A stretch of 64,000 nt of DNA, taken from Rotaria sordida (lineage: Eukaryota > Rotifera > Eurotatoria > Philodinida > Philodinidae). Made by a program: the position numbers and the translations under genes. This document shows, in pieces, positions 13,285 to 25,022 of the stretch (the stretch's first letter is position 1; the number at the start of each line of letters is the position of its first letter). Below the pieces are notes generated by a model. It was given only the letters and a program-made list of their open reading frames with translations, did no database searches and was not told where the DNA came from. Location: the NCBI GenBank assembly GCA_905250125.1, contig CAJNOL010000403.1:1-64000 (forward strand). The letters run 5' to 3'.

Positions 13285-13737
13285 TGTTTCTGCCCCGCTC
13301 ATTTTTTCAGGGTAAAAATTATTTATTGCCAATTTAACCGTTGCGCAATCCAGAATTTGATTGTATAAGTTTGGATACAATGTTAAGATAATTAAATAAT
13401 TGCGGTGATAATCTTTTAAATATTATTATTTTGGACGCTGTCGTGCTGATTAAGACAATGATACATGGAAAACGAAAGCGATGGATGAAGAAGAATATTT
13501 CACACCAGCATTTGGTAAAGCGTTAACATCGCATGTTCGTATATCGGTTGAATCACAATTTGTTTTAATATTTTCATCTGATCCTGGTACTGTAGCCTTT
13601 GCTGGTGGTTCTACAACCAGTGGAAACAGTTTTTTTTACATCAGTATTGTTAAATCATTTATCACAACAAAATTTGCGGCTTGAAGATATGATGGGACAA
13701 GCTACACGAGAAATATTACAAAAGTCAAGGAAGAGAT
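13285..13737 (+). pseudogene. Caspase-like (peptidase C14) relic
   Basis: Disrupted caspase-type protease remnant. In order: a QGKNYLLPI block near 13313 interrupted by TAA; an LDTML block broken by TAA; an ILDA block at ~13428 just before the catalytic Cys-Arg motif, where one base appears lost so the Cys codon is out of frame; another TAA; then SSDPGTVAF and NSFF (p10 region) up to 13640. There a run of eight T shifts frame, and the final LEDMMGQAT-like helix is read in the next frame to TAA 13735-13737. Several independent lesions, including at the catalytic Cys, make activity very unlikely. The decay and motif order are seen; the family call rests on the known caspase p20/p10 pattern. The neighbouring AIG1-like GTPase on the same strand is intact. 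Confidence 0.75.
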
Positions 13738-14189
13738 AATGACCATGGCTTCATTCATGTCTAATTGAACCATTTTAATTCAATATAGGTTTGTAATGAA
13801 GACATTTGTTTTTGGGCTTCCTTTTTCGCTTTCTACGATCGAAAAATTTATAGCAGCCTGACTATGTTCTATCAATTTGCGTTTTGAGAAATATTTGGAT
13901 GATTGTGAAAGTTCTAGAAAATAATTACCAAGCTAGAACTGACACGCGTTTTATATCCATTTGATAGGCTGTTCATCCAAGACGCCTTATGCCATATGAT
14001 TTTTGTATTCTTTCATTATTCTTTGTGAGTGCTACAGAAAAATAACCAGTCGAAGAATTCGGGATGACTATTAATGGTGTCGATAGATAAAATTATTCCT
14101 TTCGTTTTGCTTACAGTCGCCCGATTGTAAGTTGTATTTTATTTGACAAGAACTTTATTGAAATAAAAACTATATTTCAAAAAAATTAG

Positions 14190-14963
14190 GCTCTACTTCT
14201 CTGCATTTGACCGAATCAAACACCTTAGTAAAAGAAGCACGTAACGAAGTACGCATGATCTTACTTGGCAAAACGGGTACAGGTAAAAATTGATTGAAAT
14301 TATTTTAAACTTTTTGACTTCTTGTTTATTTAAGGCAAAAGCTCATTCGGTAATGTTATTGTTGGCGAGGAGACATTTAAAGCTATATACAGCTGTAAAT
14401 CGGTGACAACCATATGCATTTCTGCTGGACGAGAATTCGACGGCAAGAAGCTCTTCGTTGTTGATACACCCGGATTTCTTCATACCGATTTAGAACAAAA
14501 AGTTCTATATGAGGAAATTGCTAAATCATATCTAATGACAGCCTCACCAGGGCCACATGCATTTTTACTCGTTCTTAATCCAACAATGAGATTGGTTGTA
14601 GAAGAACTTGAAATGATCAATTCCATTTCGAGAATATTTGATACAGCATCTATTAATTATACGATTATTATTTTTACCAATAGAGATTCGCTTGATGCAT
14701 ATGGCACCACAATCGAAGGGCACTTGACTCACTTCAAACCAGATCATCCGTTAAGGAAACTTCTTGACCAGCGTGGGCATCGCTATTTAGCTGTAAACAG
14801 TCGTGCAACAAATGCAGAGAAGACTGCGACAGTAAGAGCTCTGCTTGATATAATTGCGAAAATGATTGCGAATAATAATGGTCAAGTGTACATAAGCGCT
14901 GATTTTGAAACTACTGCCAAATTCAGGCGAAAATATCGGAGTGCAAATCAATATTATTCTTGA
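14190..14963 (+). CDS. AIG1/GIMAP-like GTPase
   Basis: Two coding exons are clear: 14190-14282 and 14335-14963, joined across a 52-bp GT-AG intron that splits the P-loop glycine codon. Visible motifs: G1 GKTGTGKSS spanning the junction, a conserved Thr in the switch region (SVTT), G3 DTPGF, G4-like FTNRD and G5-like VNSRAT. This matches a single AIG1-type G domain (immune-associated nucleotide-binding family), usually acting on membranes or in defence and cell-survival pathways. The first exon is not settled: exon 14190 begins after an acceptor, and a possible 10-nt microexon (14115-14124) with an ATG at about 14064 lies upstream. An internal ATG before the P-loop (14255) could also serve. 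Stop is TGA. Confidence 0.8.
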
Positions 14964-15120
14964 TTATGAGCTTATTAATCCAATTTTTGCAAAAAAACAT
15001 AATTTCTGGACACTAATTAGATTAATCCTTTGAGGATGGAATATTTTAATCGAAAAGTAGTTCTTCAATCATTTTATTTTATTTATTTCAAAATTGTTAC
15101 ATAAAAACCTTATGATAATC

Positions 15121-15233
15121 AGAGTGTGGGGTGCAGGTGGGTGTCGGTGTGAGGATGTGGTGTGGGTGTGAATGTGAATATGAGTAATCAGAAAACCAAC
15201 ACCCACTTCCACACTCAAACCCTGCAGCACTCT
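15121..15233. repeat. Telomere-like GT/CA foldback 5
   Basis: GT arm 15121-15184 (GTGTGGGGTGCAGGTGGGTG...GTGTGGGTGTG) and CA arm 15196-15233 (ACCAACACCCACTTCCACACTC) with a ~12-nt loop. It lies just downstream of the AIG1-like gene. Confidence 0.85.
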
Positions 15234-15391
15234 CTCTAGTGCATTTATTTTTATATTGATTCGATAATTCATAGTAATAGCAACTTTTCTAGTATTTACT
15301 GTCGTTGTCGTTGTATTTGATACAAAACCAAGAAGTCGTTACTTCTCACACACTCAACAAAAAAAAACGTATTTCGAACAAAAATTAATTT

Positions 15392-15523
15392 ATGGATATT
15401 AAAAAGGGGATTTTATCAATGTTTAAAATAAATAAGATGATATCTGAATTAATGTCGAATAAATTAGAAGAAACTTTAGCTGTTATCAGTCAAGTTATGA
15501 AACAATTTCAAAATTCGATTTGA
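15392..15523 (+). CDS. Possible 43-aa small ORF
   Basis: ATG to TGA frame encoding a Lys- and Met-rich amphipathic peptide (MDIKKG... ending MKQFQNSI). No homologue is recognised and there is no splice or promoter evidence. The AT-rich context makes chance occurrence quite possible. Confidence 0.2.
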   Translation: MDIKKGILSMFKINKMISELMSNKLEETLAVISQVMKQFQNSI

Positions 15524-16227
15524 TTGTTTGTATTAAAAATAAATTTTTATTATTCATTTATCTGAAAAGAAATCAACAACATTTGTTTATATTTATATCC
15601 GAAATTTTTTTATCATTGTATGAAACTGAGAGTTTCGATCGATAATTAGCTAAATTTCATGTTATAATATATATCCAATTATTTTAAAGAAAGTTTTTGT
15701 TATGAACACCAGAGAAAATTCGAAATTCACGTAGAAGATATGCACCAAGAATACATCTGTCAACAAAAATACATTGAAGAGGTTTGTAATTTTAGGTTAT
15801 TAATTTTTACATTGAATCAAAATTTTTTTTTAATGAGGATTGATGATGTCTATAAAGATTTTAATTGTGTTAAATTACTTTTACTTGTTAGTGAAGTTCA
15901 AGAATCAGAAAATATGAATTCATTTTCTCAATATCTTATTAAATAATATAAATCATAAGCGAGTTTATGTTATTATTGAATGGAAAAGCTTTGCTGTTTT
16001 TATTATTGATAAAAGATCAGTTTTGTTTACACATTACTCATTTGTTTTGTTCCAAGGTATTCTTTTAATCGAAGAATGATAAACATTGAAACTAAAATAG
16101 AATTCATAAATGTTAAAGATTTTACATTGAACAAATCACGAATTCTTACACAAATCAAAAGAAAAAAAATTCCTTCAGGGTGTGACTATACATGTTATTT
16201 ACAATAAAACGAACATTATTTTAGATA

Positions 16228-16256
16228 GAAAATGATACCCACACACTCACACCTCC
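16228..16256. repeat. Single CA-rich telomere-like arm
   Basis: ACCCACACACTCACACCTCC lies just past the 3' end of the fusion gene. No GT partner is visible nearby, so it is a lone arm or a decayed foldback. Confidence 0.5.
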
Positions 16257-16452
16257 AAAATTCCATAATGGTATGACAATAGACAAAGCTATTGTACGTC
16301 CTGCATGTAGAGGTGAAAATATGAGCATTAGAATAGTGATTAATTCTGAATTTATTGTGAAGTTTCTGGAATGAAATTATGAAAAAATACAGAGAAGTGT
16401 CTTCAATAAATCAGTGAAATGTGTTCCCGGTCCATGCGTTTGATTTATGCGT

Positions 16453-19400
16453 CTATATGATCGGATCTAACATGTTTTTGGCAGCCAACATCTGTTGGTG
16501 TACCATGGGAATTCTCTCTATATGTGCGATCCAATTACCGATATCCGCTAGATCATAATCTTTATTTTTTTCTTCCATTTTCTTCAAGCGCCGTTGATAA
16601 TATTGTTGGAGTTTTTCAATTTGAATGTGTAAGCACGCATTCAAGTGATAATAGCTATAGAAATTATTTTCTTCAACGATCATCTCATTTAAAACGTTCA
16701 GAAATCGATCACAAGTTGAATGATTATCCACATGCTTGAGAAAATGACCAAAGTATATACTTGCGTCAAGAAGGTCTTTTTTCCACTTTTCCATCTTGTC
16801 GAATTTATAGTTTTTTCCATCGATTACCTCGTATTCAAGTAGATAATCAATTTGTACATGTTCATTTGGTTTACATGAACAATCGTAACATTCATCAATG
16901 TATTTGTGTGCTACATAGTATGGGATTGAAAGTCTTCCATATCGATAAAATTTAGGTTTGCATGAGTAACACATAGCCGAAGGGCATGAAATAGGTTTCG
17001 GACGTAGCTCAACAAACATAGGCGACTCTACCTCCTCATTTAAAATATGATTTCGAAGGATGTTTCGTATTGATTCCAATATTGGACGAATCATTCGGAT
17101 AATTTTCAGTCGAAAGTATTCAATCTTATTGAATTCTTGGCAAATGGAATACGGTGAGAGATCTTTGCACGCATATTTCAGAAGACGATCCCATGATTTT
17201 TTTGAAACTGACCAACTCTCTTCATATAACACCTTCGGATGATCAGATGAACGCCCCGTAATCAAATAAAGAAAGAAGCTGCTATCAAAGACAAATGTAT
17301 TCTGGTCAGCAAAAGGAATCTTGATTGGCAACGATTGAAGCATTGTTTGAACTTGTGCATTATTTTTATCGCCGATAATCAAACTAGAAAAACGTTTGGT
17401 GAAACAAAAGATGATATTGTCACGGGCATTCTCTCCAAGAAAATTTAGCATTTGTTTTAAACATTCTGCATAAGCATTGAGTTCCCGATCTCCTGACTCA
17501 ATTAGAACACAGATAGCGTCCAAATGCGTTAGTTCACTAATGCATGACAGTATACGTTCCATACTTCTTTGATCAGAGACTTCTCCGTCTACACTATTGA
17601 TGCCGGGTGTATCAATAATTCTTAACTTTCGACCATGATCGATATCAAATATATGTGATTTACAATTTTGAGTCACTGAATGTCTAGGATGATCGTAGTC
17701 TTCATTCGGATCATGTTCTCCGAATTGAGCAAAATGCTCTTCAATATCATTTTTGATTTTATAGAAAAACGAGATGATCGGAGAAAATATGGATGCTTTA
17801 GATTTAACTTCGTCGTAATTGCTGCATTTTAAATAATGTTCAATCATATTAATGAATGTCGATTTACCAACTCCTATTTTTCCTAAGAGGAGAATATTAA
17901 TCGTTTGATCAGTGTTGGATGTTAGTGAGACAATATCATGTGGTTCACTCTGTTTCATTGTCACAGACGTGCTTCTATCGATATTTCTAATGTTGTTAGT
18001 CGTGGGAAAAATTTTAATCGTATCTAATTCGTAGTCACAATAGGAGAAATCCACATAGAGCAGATGCTGATTCGCATTAGTCGCTTGATCCTTGCTCATT
18101 TGTGAACATAGTTCTTTAAATTTGGTCGAATTTTTCTCATTTAAATTATCATTCGAACAAAGAATAAATTGTTGATTATGTTGCATGAGTTTATATTCAA
18201 TTGTCTTATCATCATCGTTCTGTGTCACAGTAAATTCTATTGCATTACGATATTTGAAACCTTTGTTTTTCAGATAGCTGATCAAACGTCCCTTTTCTTT
18301 CAAAGTCGTCAAAGAATCTATGAAATCATGGATACTTTGTCTCAAAGTTTGTTGTTTATCGTCAGTCAATAGTTTTCGATTGATCGCCAGTTGTTCATCA
18401 CCACCTTGACGAATCTTAAGAATTACATTTTGACATCGTTTTTTTTCTGCATCATACTGATTTTGTAATCGGTGGAATTGTTTCTGCATCTTGTCCAAGT
18501 GTTCTTTCAGGTGTTTTTCCAGTAAAGTGTAGATTTTGTCTTTGCAAAATATTGTCCACATTTTCTCAACATTTGATAATAGCAGCAAACTATCTTCAAT
18601 TCTCTCAGTAAGTGTTGGTCCGAGTGAAATCAGTCTACAATCATTTTGTTTATTATCGGGATAGAGTGTTGTAATAGGATGAAGGATATAATTACATGGT
18701 TGATGGTCAGGAATATTCTTTTTACTATGGCGTATCGCTTCATACAAATCGATCATTGAACTCAGTTTCGTTAAAGAAGGTATATTGGAATAGATACGTG
18801 TCGATAGAATACAGCTAAGTAAAACCGTATCATCAGGTAGCTGCATATCATTATTTAACAGTGCACATATTTCATTCAACACTTTATCCATCGATTTCGA
18901 ATCAGTAGGTGGCAATTGTAACACAGCTATAACGTCAACACCCCAATCAATACCAACGATAATATGGGTAGCGTCATGTGTATGTTTTAATCGGTGGCCA
19001 GATTGCTCGTCAAGTGAACCTTCTTTTCGAACCGAATAGGAATAATAGAAAACGCGAGTGTTTTCATCGATGACAAACGGATAATGAACAACTGAAGCAA
19101 TGCCTATCGGTTCCACGATACCCGATGCCACACTCAACCGAAGTTCACTGTCGAAACCGGCGACTCGAAGTAAATTTCGCAAATCAAACTTGTTGCCACT
19201 CTTAACATAGCATTGAATTGGTAAACACGTGAAATGTTCCTTCATTTTGATAGAAATATCCGATGATGGTATGATACAATCCCGCCGTCCATCATACAAA
19301 TATCCGAGACAGCCCGAAGGACCTATCGCCTTGCGTTCGATAGCGATAAATGACAAGTTAATCATCGATCCATAATCACTACTGATATCGCCAACTGACT

Positions 19401-21076
19401 TCGAAATCGAAGAGCGATTATGCGGAAGAGTGTAAGAATTCATTAATGCGCCATTTTTTAATGTGTTCAGATTGAGTGACCAATTATGTCCTTCGTAAAC
19501 AATCCAGTTACTGATATGATTGATGAAACTCTTGGCATAGACACGTTTGAGCCATTTATTAGGTAGATTCTGATATCCGTAGAAAGCACCAGCCAATTGA
19601 CCATAGATAGCTGCTGTCGTATCAGTATCGTCACCTAGATTAACAGCGTTGAGAACACCTTCTTCGAACGAATTATTGTCACTCCAAAACGCCCACAAAG
19701 CAGCTTCCAGAGCACTAGCCACATAGCCTTTACCTCGAATTCCTTCATCATAACCACCAGATTTCTTGTATGAACCTTGAGCAATATTCAAGATGTCCGC
19801 ATGAAGTGGCTTATTACCGAACCATCGTTCATTATTTTCATAAAATCTATTGCTAGTCAATTTGTCTTTTGATGTACCGTGGAGTGCAGCGACAATGAGA
19901 GCACCGTAATAGCGACATGCATCGTATGCTTTGTCATCTCCATGAGTAATTCGAGCACTGTCACCTGAATATTGGACAGCTTTTTCAGGATTTCTATAAA
20001 AGAAAAGTGGTACAGGTGCCAGACGCATAAGAGCACCGTTGCCTGCCACCCCCTCTCCACTACAATTCACGTCAAACTTGCTAAGAAGATCAGGACTCGA
20101 GATAAAATCTATCTCTTCGTACGAAATATTCCAGTCGTTGGCAAATTTTCTTTGTCTTCTTTCAAATTCTTGAATAGATTTTTTCGTAGCCGCACCTATA
20201 TCAAAGCAATGCCCAGTCGATGACATATAACCATGCCGATACCACCACTTGTAACGAACTAATTGATCGTACGGCACAAAATCTCCACAAGCAATCAATG
20301 AATTAGCCAAGCAGAGAGCCATAGACGTGTCGTCGGTAAACTAGAAACAAAAATCAAACGGAACCTATCAAAGTATTCTGACGACAGAGGCTAATAGAAA
20401 GATTGTCTTGATAAAAACATCAGTCCTTGCCCTCACTATCATTCGTACGAACAACTTTTACATATTTCTTCAATCCGTGGTATAAAAACTTACAGTTACT
20501 TAACCTAAGTAGGAAAGATTAAAACAACCTTTTGTTTCACTCTTTGAAAAATTCTTACAAGTCATCTTTTTCTACAATCACGTGCTGATAATTCCACTAG
20601 CAATATTCATATCAGAGAAAAACTTTCGTTGTTTCATACCTGTCCCTTTTCGAGACCTCATGTCCCTCCTCCTACAAGATCTGTGACTGGATTAGCAATC
20701 AAGTAACTTTGCGGTCTAAATTCTACGTGAGCACCTAGAGCATCACCCAAGGCCAAACCAAACATTGAGCCTTTAATACGATCCAGTATGTCATCTGGAT
20801 TTATTAATGAGTCATAATGTTTCGTGTCGATTTCGATCTGATCTGGTTTCTTGATGACTTTTCGATCGATATCATTAAATTGTAAGTCGAGCCAAGATTT
20901 GTCTATTTAAAAAGAAAGAATTAATACTAGCATTTATATTTTTATTTAATCTAAGAAAAATGTATTCATTTGATTTTTTTAAAATAAATAATGAAGTTGA
21001 GTGTCAAACAGATTATTTGCAGTGTCGGAACAAATAATCTATAGATACCTGGTTGATTTGTGTTATTTTGAGGCAT
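16453..21076 (-). pseudogene. ADP-ribosylglycohydrolase / SNTX-like / GTPase fusion with in-frame TGA in exon 2
   Basis: Exons: 21076-21049, 20902-20640 and 20340-16453 (TAG stop), all joining in phase for ~1,391 codons. Exon 2 carries the start of an ADP-ribosylglycohydrolase (DRIKGSMFGLALGDALGA) but reads TGA at 20660-20658 within GGGT-stop-GLEKGQ, where relatives have an aromatic, probably Trp. Exon 3 resumes with FTDDTS and has an uninterrupted 1,289-codon frame from ATG 20322. Numbered from that ATG: rest of the hydrolase 1-280 with the metal-site DDTDT at 231-235; SNTX/MACPF-like linker ~375-480 (LRLSVASGIVE, ATHIIVGIDWG); coiled coil ~600-660; P-loop GKIGVGKST 814-822 and DTPG 904-907; Cys cluster 1112-1149. 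The hydrolase would remove ADP-ribose from proteins or nucleotides. The TGA may be a null allele, readthrough, or be skipped by a donor at GTAGGA just upstream that keeps frame. A product from ATG 20322 would lack the first metal-binding motif. Confidence 0.75.
20658..20660 (-). other. In-frame TGA at a probable Trp codon of the hydrolase domain
   Basis: On the minus strand the codon is TGA, 6 codons before the exon 2 donor; a G at plus-strand-complement position 20658 would give TGG. Both flanks match ADP-ribosylglycohydrolase sequence in the same frame, so this is a nonsense codon inside coding sequence and not a natural end. Confidence 0.8.
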
Positions 21077-21617
21077 TTACTTGGATTGTATTACTCCTAC
21101 AACAATAAAACAAAAAAAAGAATCTAATTCAACTAGATTTGATTGAAAAATTTTTGCGAAACAAAACTTACACATTACAATATATATTTAGTATCTATCA
21201 ATATGCTAATATTGTCTGAACATTGAGATCAATAATAATCATATAAAATGTTGACCTTAGTTGCACAATATTAGTTCTTACTAAATAGGCGTCTTAGCTT
21301 CTCTATATCTTCTGAGTGAATATCCTATTCGACATCGGTATGAAGAGAGTTGTTTTCATATTCAGAAAATTCAGCTATAATTATAGTAGTTCTATACATT
21401 TTCGAATATTTTATACCTACTCTCGATTTGGATAGGACTATGTAAATGAAAATAAGCAGGGCTTTTCATGAGAAATGAAAACATTCGTGACTTATGAACA
21501 ACGTTTTCAATCTACGATTTAGAAAATAAATAAATATAAACTAAACAAAAACTTCTTTTGTTACCAAGAAGCAATGTCTATTACGAAGGAGAATTCCGCG
21601 TAATAACTATGGAGAAA

Positions 21618-21680
21618 CTACCGCCGGTAAGGATGCAGTATATTGATCCGTATAATGCATCCTTTACCGACCGTTTACCA
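21618..21680. repeat. Short imperfect palindrome
   Basis: CCGGTAAGGATGCAGTATA and TATAATGCATCCTTTACCG flank an 8-nt loop (TTGATCCG). It may be a small hairpin or a remnant of a miniature transposon. It lies in spacer upstream of the fusion gene. Confidence 0.6.
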
Positions 21681-22267
21681 CTAGTGTTTTTTTAAAATAC
21701 TGTATCAAAACAGATGAATACTTTTGAAATTTTTTAAAACTAACAGAATTGAATCGATGTCGAATCACTTTGATATCATCGATGCGTTTGAGTCACCTGT
21801 ACTAGGTACAGTGCTCGAATTGTCTCTGGTTATGAGATAAACTTTTATTATAAATGACAATGCAAAAATTTTTATTAGTAAAACATATTCTGAAACTGTT
21901 TTCTTCTCTATTAATTTGATTCTTTGTCTGATAAATCACTCAACTTTGGACAGAAAACACTCTTTCTAATCGCTTACAGGTGGAACTAAAAGTCGTAAGC
22001 GCTACTGCGGTGTATCGACGATAGTACGAACAAACGTGCGACATGAGAATGTGACATTCGGTGTTCAAAATTGAAGCCAACATTCCCGATATGAAGAAAT
22101 TCAAAAAACAAATTCCTTGTTTATTTGCACGCTCTCAAAACAATCTTCTTTATTGACAGTGTTATGAAAAATGGCACAAAAAGATGGATGGATGATGTTC
22201 TATTGTGTTACCAATGCAGTGTATATTTTAGTAAAATCAACATTGACAAGTTGGAGAGTTTATATGC

Positions 22268-22287
22268 GAGAGAGAGAGAGAGAGAGA
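22268..22287. repeat. (GA)n microsatellite
   Basis: About ten uninterrupted GA dinucleotides in spacer. Confidence 0.9.
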
Positions 22288-22448
22288 ACGAGGATGTAGA
22301 GAAGCGAGAAGAGATTAATATTCATGAGGTTAGCGTCTAGTCACATAGTGTTCAAATGCTTTCACACCACTGAACCGATAGAAGATGAAGTTAGATTGTG
22401 ATCTTATTATCGGTATAGACAGCGATTAAATTGTCGACTGAAAGTGTT

Positions 22449-22486
22449 AGGGTGTGGGTGGGATTTTTATATCCACGCCCACATCC
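22449..22486. repeat. Telomere-like GT/CA foldback 6
   Basis: GT arm GGGTGTGGGTGGG and CA arm CCACGCCCACATCC around an 8-nt T-rich loop. This is the most compact copy. Confidence 0.8.
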
Positions 22487-23022
22487 TTTTCTTATCACCA
22501 GGAAAAATCTTCGTTTCTTAAGTATAACAGTTTTTTTTTCAAACAAATTGTCTTATTTCTTCATATTTATGCGCCTAGATATTATACAGTTGTATACACA
22601 TTCATATCACATCTTTAGATTGCATAACATTCAAATGATTATTTTGATTCACTCACCAGAGTACAATAATATGAAGTCGACTGAAGAATAAAAAAAATGT
22701 AGGTTTTGTCACTTATTCTTTATGTGAAAATGTAAAGTGTTGTCATGAAAAAAGTGTTTTATTTTATCAGTTGCTTCGACAACCTGTCTTAACTGTGTTC
22801 TTTTTCTTCTAATCACTGATGTTTTTAAAAGAATGTGCACATACACGCAAACATACAATGCGCCATACGAACACGTGGCAAAGAAAGCAAACAAACAACT
22901 CAAGATATATATATACGATACTAGATTCATTGGTGTTCGAGACTCAAATACAGACTCGTTGAGTAATAATCTTTTTCGCAACACTCGACACCATAGCATA
23001 GAGAAAAAAGAGTCATCGTAAT

Positions 23023-23106
23023 AGAGTGTGGGTGTAGCGCTGTGTGGGGTGCGGGTATGAATGCGGGTCAAAGCAAGACCGATACCCACGCCCACACCCA
23101 TACTCT
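23023..23106. repeat. Telomere-like GT/CA foldback 7
   Basis: GT arm 23023-23069 (GAGTGTGGGTGTAG...GTGTGGGGTGCGGG) and CA arm 23080-23106 (GATACCCACGCCCACACCC) with a ~10-nt loop. Confidence 0.85.
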
Positions 23107-23318
23107 CAGGCGCCTATAGTGGTCTTCAGGTATCCAATGCTCTTCAGTTGTCTGTATACATGAATCGAAGTAACTCATGTTCAGTCTCGCTGGCTCATGC
23201 CTACCAAGACTGGCATCCCCACCCGTCGAATATAAGACAACCAGCCTGACATACCCTCTTGCATAGGCAACATGCATTGAGAAACTGATATCAGGGTTGG
23301 AGGGTATGTTGTTGACGA

Positions 23319-23424
23319 AATCTCCGTCGACTAAAAAGTGTTGGCAAAATGAATTCGACAAAATGTGCTGTCGACAATATATTTGTCGACAAAGTGCCTG
23401 CGGACAAAGTCTCTATGGACGAAT
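23319..23424. repeat. Degenerate ~16-bp minisatellite (GTCGACAAA units)
   Basis: Five to six diverged units: CGACTAAAAAGTGTTGG, CGACAAAATGTGCTGT, CGACAATATATTTGT, CGACAAAGTGCCTGC, GGACAAAGTCTCTAT. No coding sense; a relic tandem array in spacer. Confidence 0.7.
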
Positions 23425-24215
23425 GATATGCAATTCTATCTTCGCATGCACAAATGGTAAAATCTTGAAGTTTTTTCTAAATCCGTTTCAGTGGTTTCTA
23501 ACAAAGCTTTCAAAAAAATCCTTTGGATTTGCTCTGATGGATTTTAGAAAGCAGAAAAGAAAGGTGTATATAAGGTTTTTACGTCAGATTATATTGAAGT
23601 TAACAAACATATTTGCACGGAAAAATGATAAGAACTTAAATTGCTTCGAAAGGTGTATCATTAAACTCTTGACAATATTCAGCGAAAAATGTTCTCTCGG
23701 CATACTGTAATCGATTTAAAGAGGCGAAAAAAAACTAAAGATGTACGAGACACTGGAGTTTATCACAATAGTAGTAGAATAAACGCTTCGGAAATTGTAT
23801 AACCATTATCAAAGTCAAGCTTTGTATACAAAAAGCATTACTGAGTAAAATGATACTATCAAAGTAATTTGTTTTCTATTCAAAAGTTGCCATTGAAGAA
23901 TCGAAAGTGAACAATTAGGCAATCCATCGTTAAAATCGAGGAGCAGAGTCTACTCAGAAAAGTGAAAAATTGTAATATCTTGTACGTCGTTAACTGAATC
24001 GTGCTCAAAATCGATTAAGCTAGTCTAGAGAACATTTTGTCTCTTTAGAAAACATTCACGTTTTCAGAATTTATGCCCGAAAACTAATAAGAAATAGATA
24101 TATTAGAGATGTATTAATTACTTCCAATAAAATGGACAGTAACAATACGTCATACACCCTTTCTGTCGCTTTTCTAAGAACTTTTCAGAACAACTCAACA
24201 TGCCCTTGTGATGCA

Positions 24216-24312
24216 AGATGTGGGTGTGGGGTGTGAATATGGTGTACAGGTGTTAGTCTCAGGCTTCGTCCAGACTCCATCACCCACACCTGCACATCCA
24301 CATCCACATCCT
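24216..24312. repeat. Telomere-like GT/CA foldback 8
   Basis: GT arm 24216-24254 (AAGATGTGGGTGTGGGGTGTG) and CA arm 24280-24312 (ATCACCCACACCTGCACATCC), about 700 bp upstream of the CRAL-TRIO gene. Confidence 0.85.
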
Positions 24313-25022
24313 TAATAGCATAAAATACATTTCCTTCATGACAATATGATCCTGTGAAATCACTGAAACCAAACAAATGCGTAACAGGACACAAGAAGAA
24401 TGTGATGGAGCTGATCTACCCAATTTTGTTTTGGTGATATATTTGTATAAATTGAAATATAAATATACAGGATACTAGAAAACTCCACGGGCTTTCAAAA
24501 TACATAATTATTATTAAAAAAATATGTTTTTATAATGACAATATCTTCGAAAAACGGACTCTAACTCTTTTTTTTCAGGCATATATATTCCTCAAAAGGA
24601 CACTTGTGCACACTTTATTATAATGACAAAGGTTTCACTGTATTAACGTGAAACTACTTCGATAGGCGTAGTGTAGCGACACCTTGCCCGCGAAACTCAT
24701 TTTAAAAAAACTATACATAGTATTGTATAACACCTGTTATATAGTATTTCTATCATATTTTTTTTTCTTCTGATGTGACGATATGCACCAGGTGTCGGCA
24801 CTAGTAGTGCATCATGTAGCCAATTGGTTTTTTCAGCTATGCTTTCTTTCTTTTTTGTCAGGCAACATACTCTGTGCCAATAAACTATTCTATAACGTTC
24901 GTTCTTGTTTGAGATTTGTGAGTAAAATGCTTTGATTTTATTTTTACTATTCTTCCCTCTCCTATCAAATAAATTAATAAATATCATTTTAAATATAGCT
25001 ATATCTGTTTTTGCTGAAATAT

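Noticed and set aside
22709..23361. Several minus- and plus-strand frames around 22.7-23.7 kb
   Set aside because: They run through the GT/CA foldback, giving Val-Gly or Pro-His repeats, and lack motifs and splice sites.
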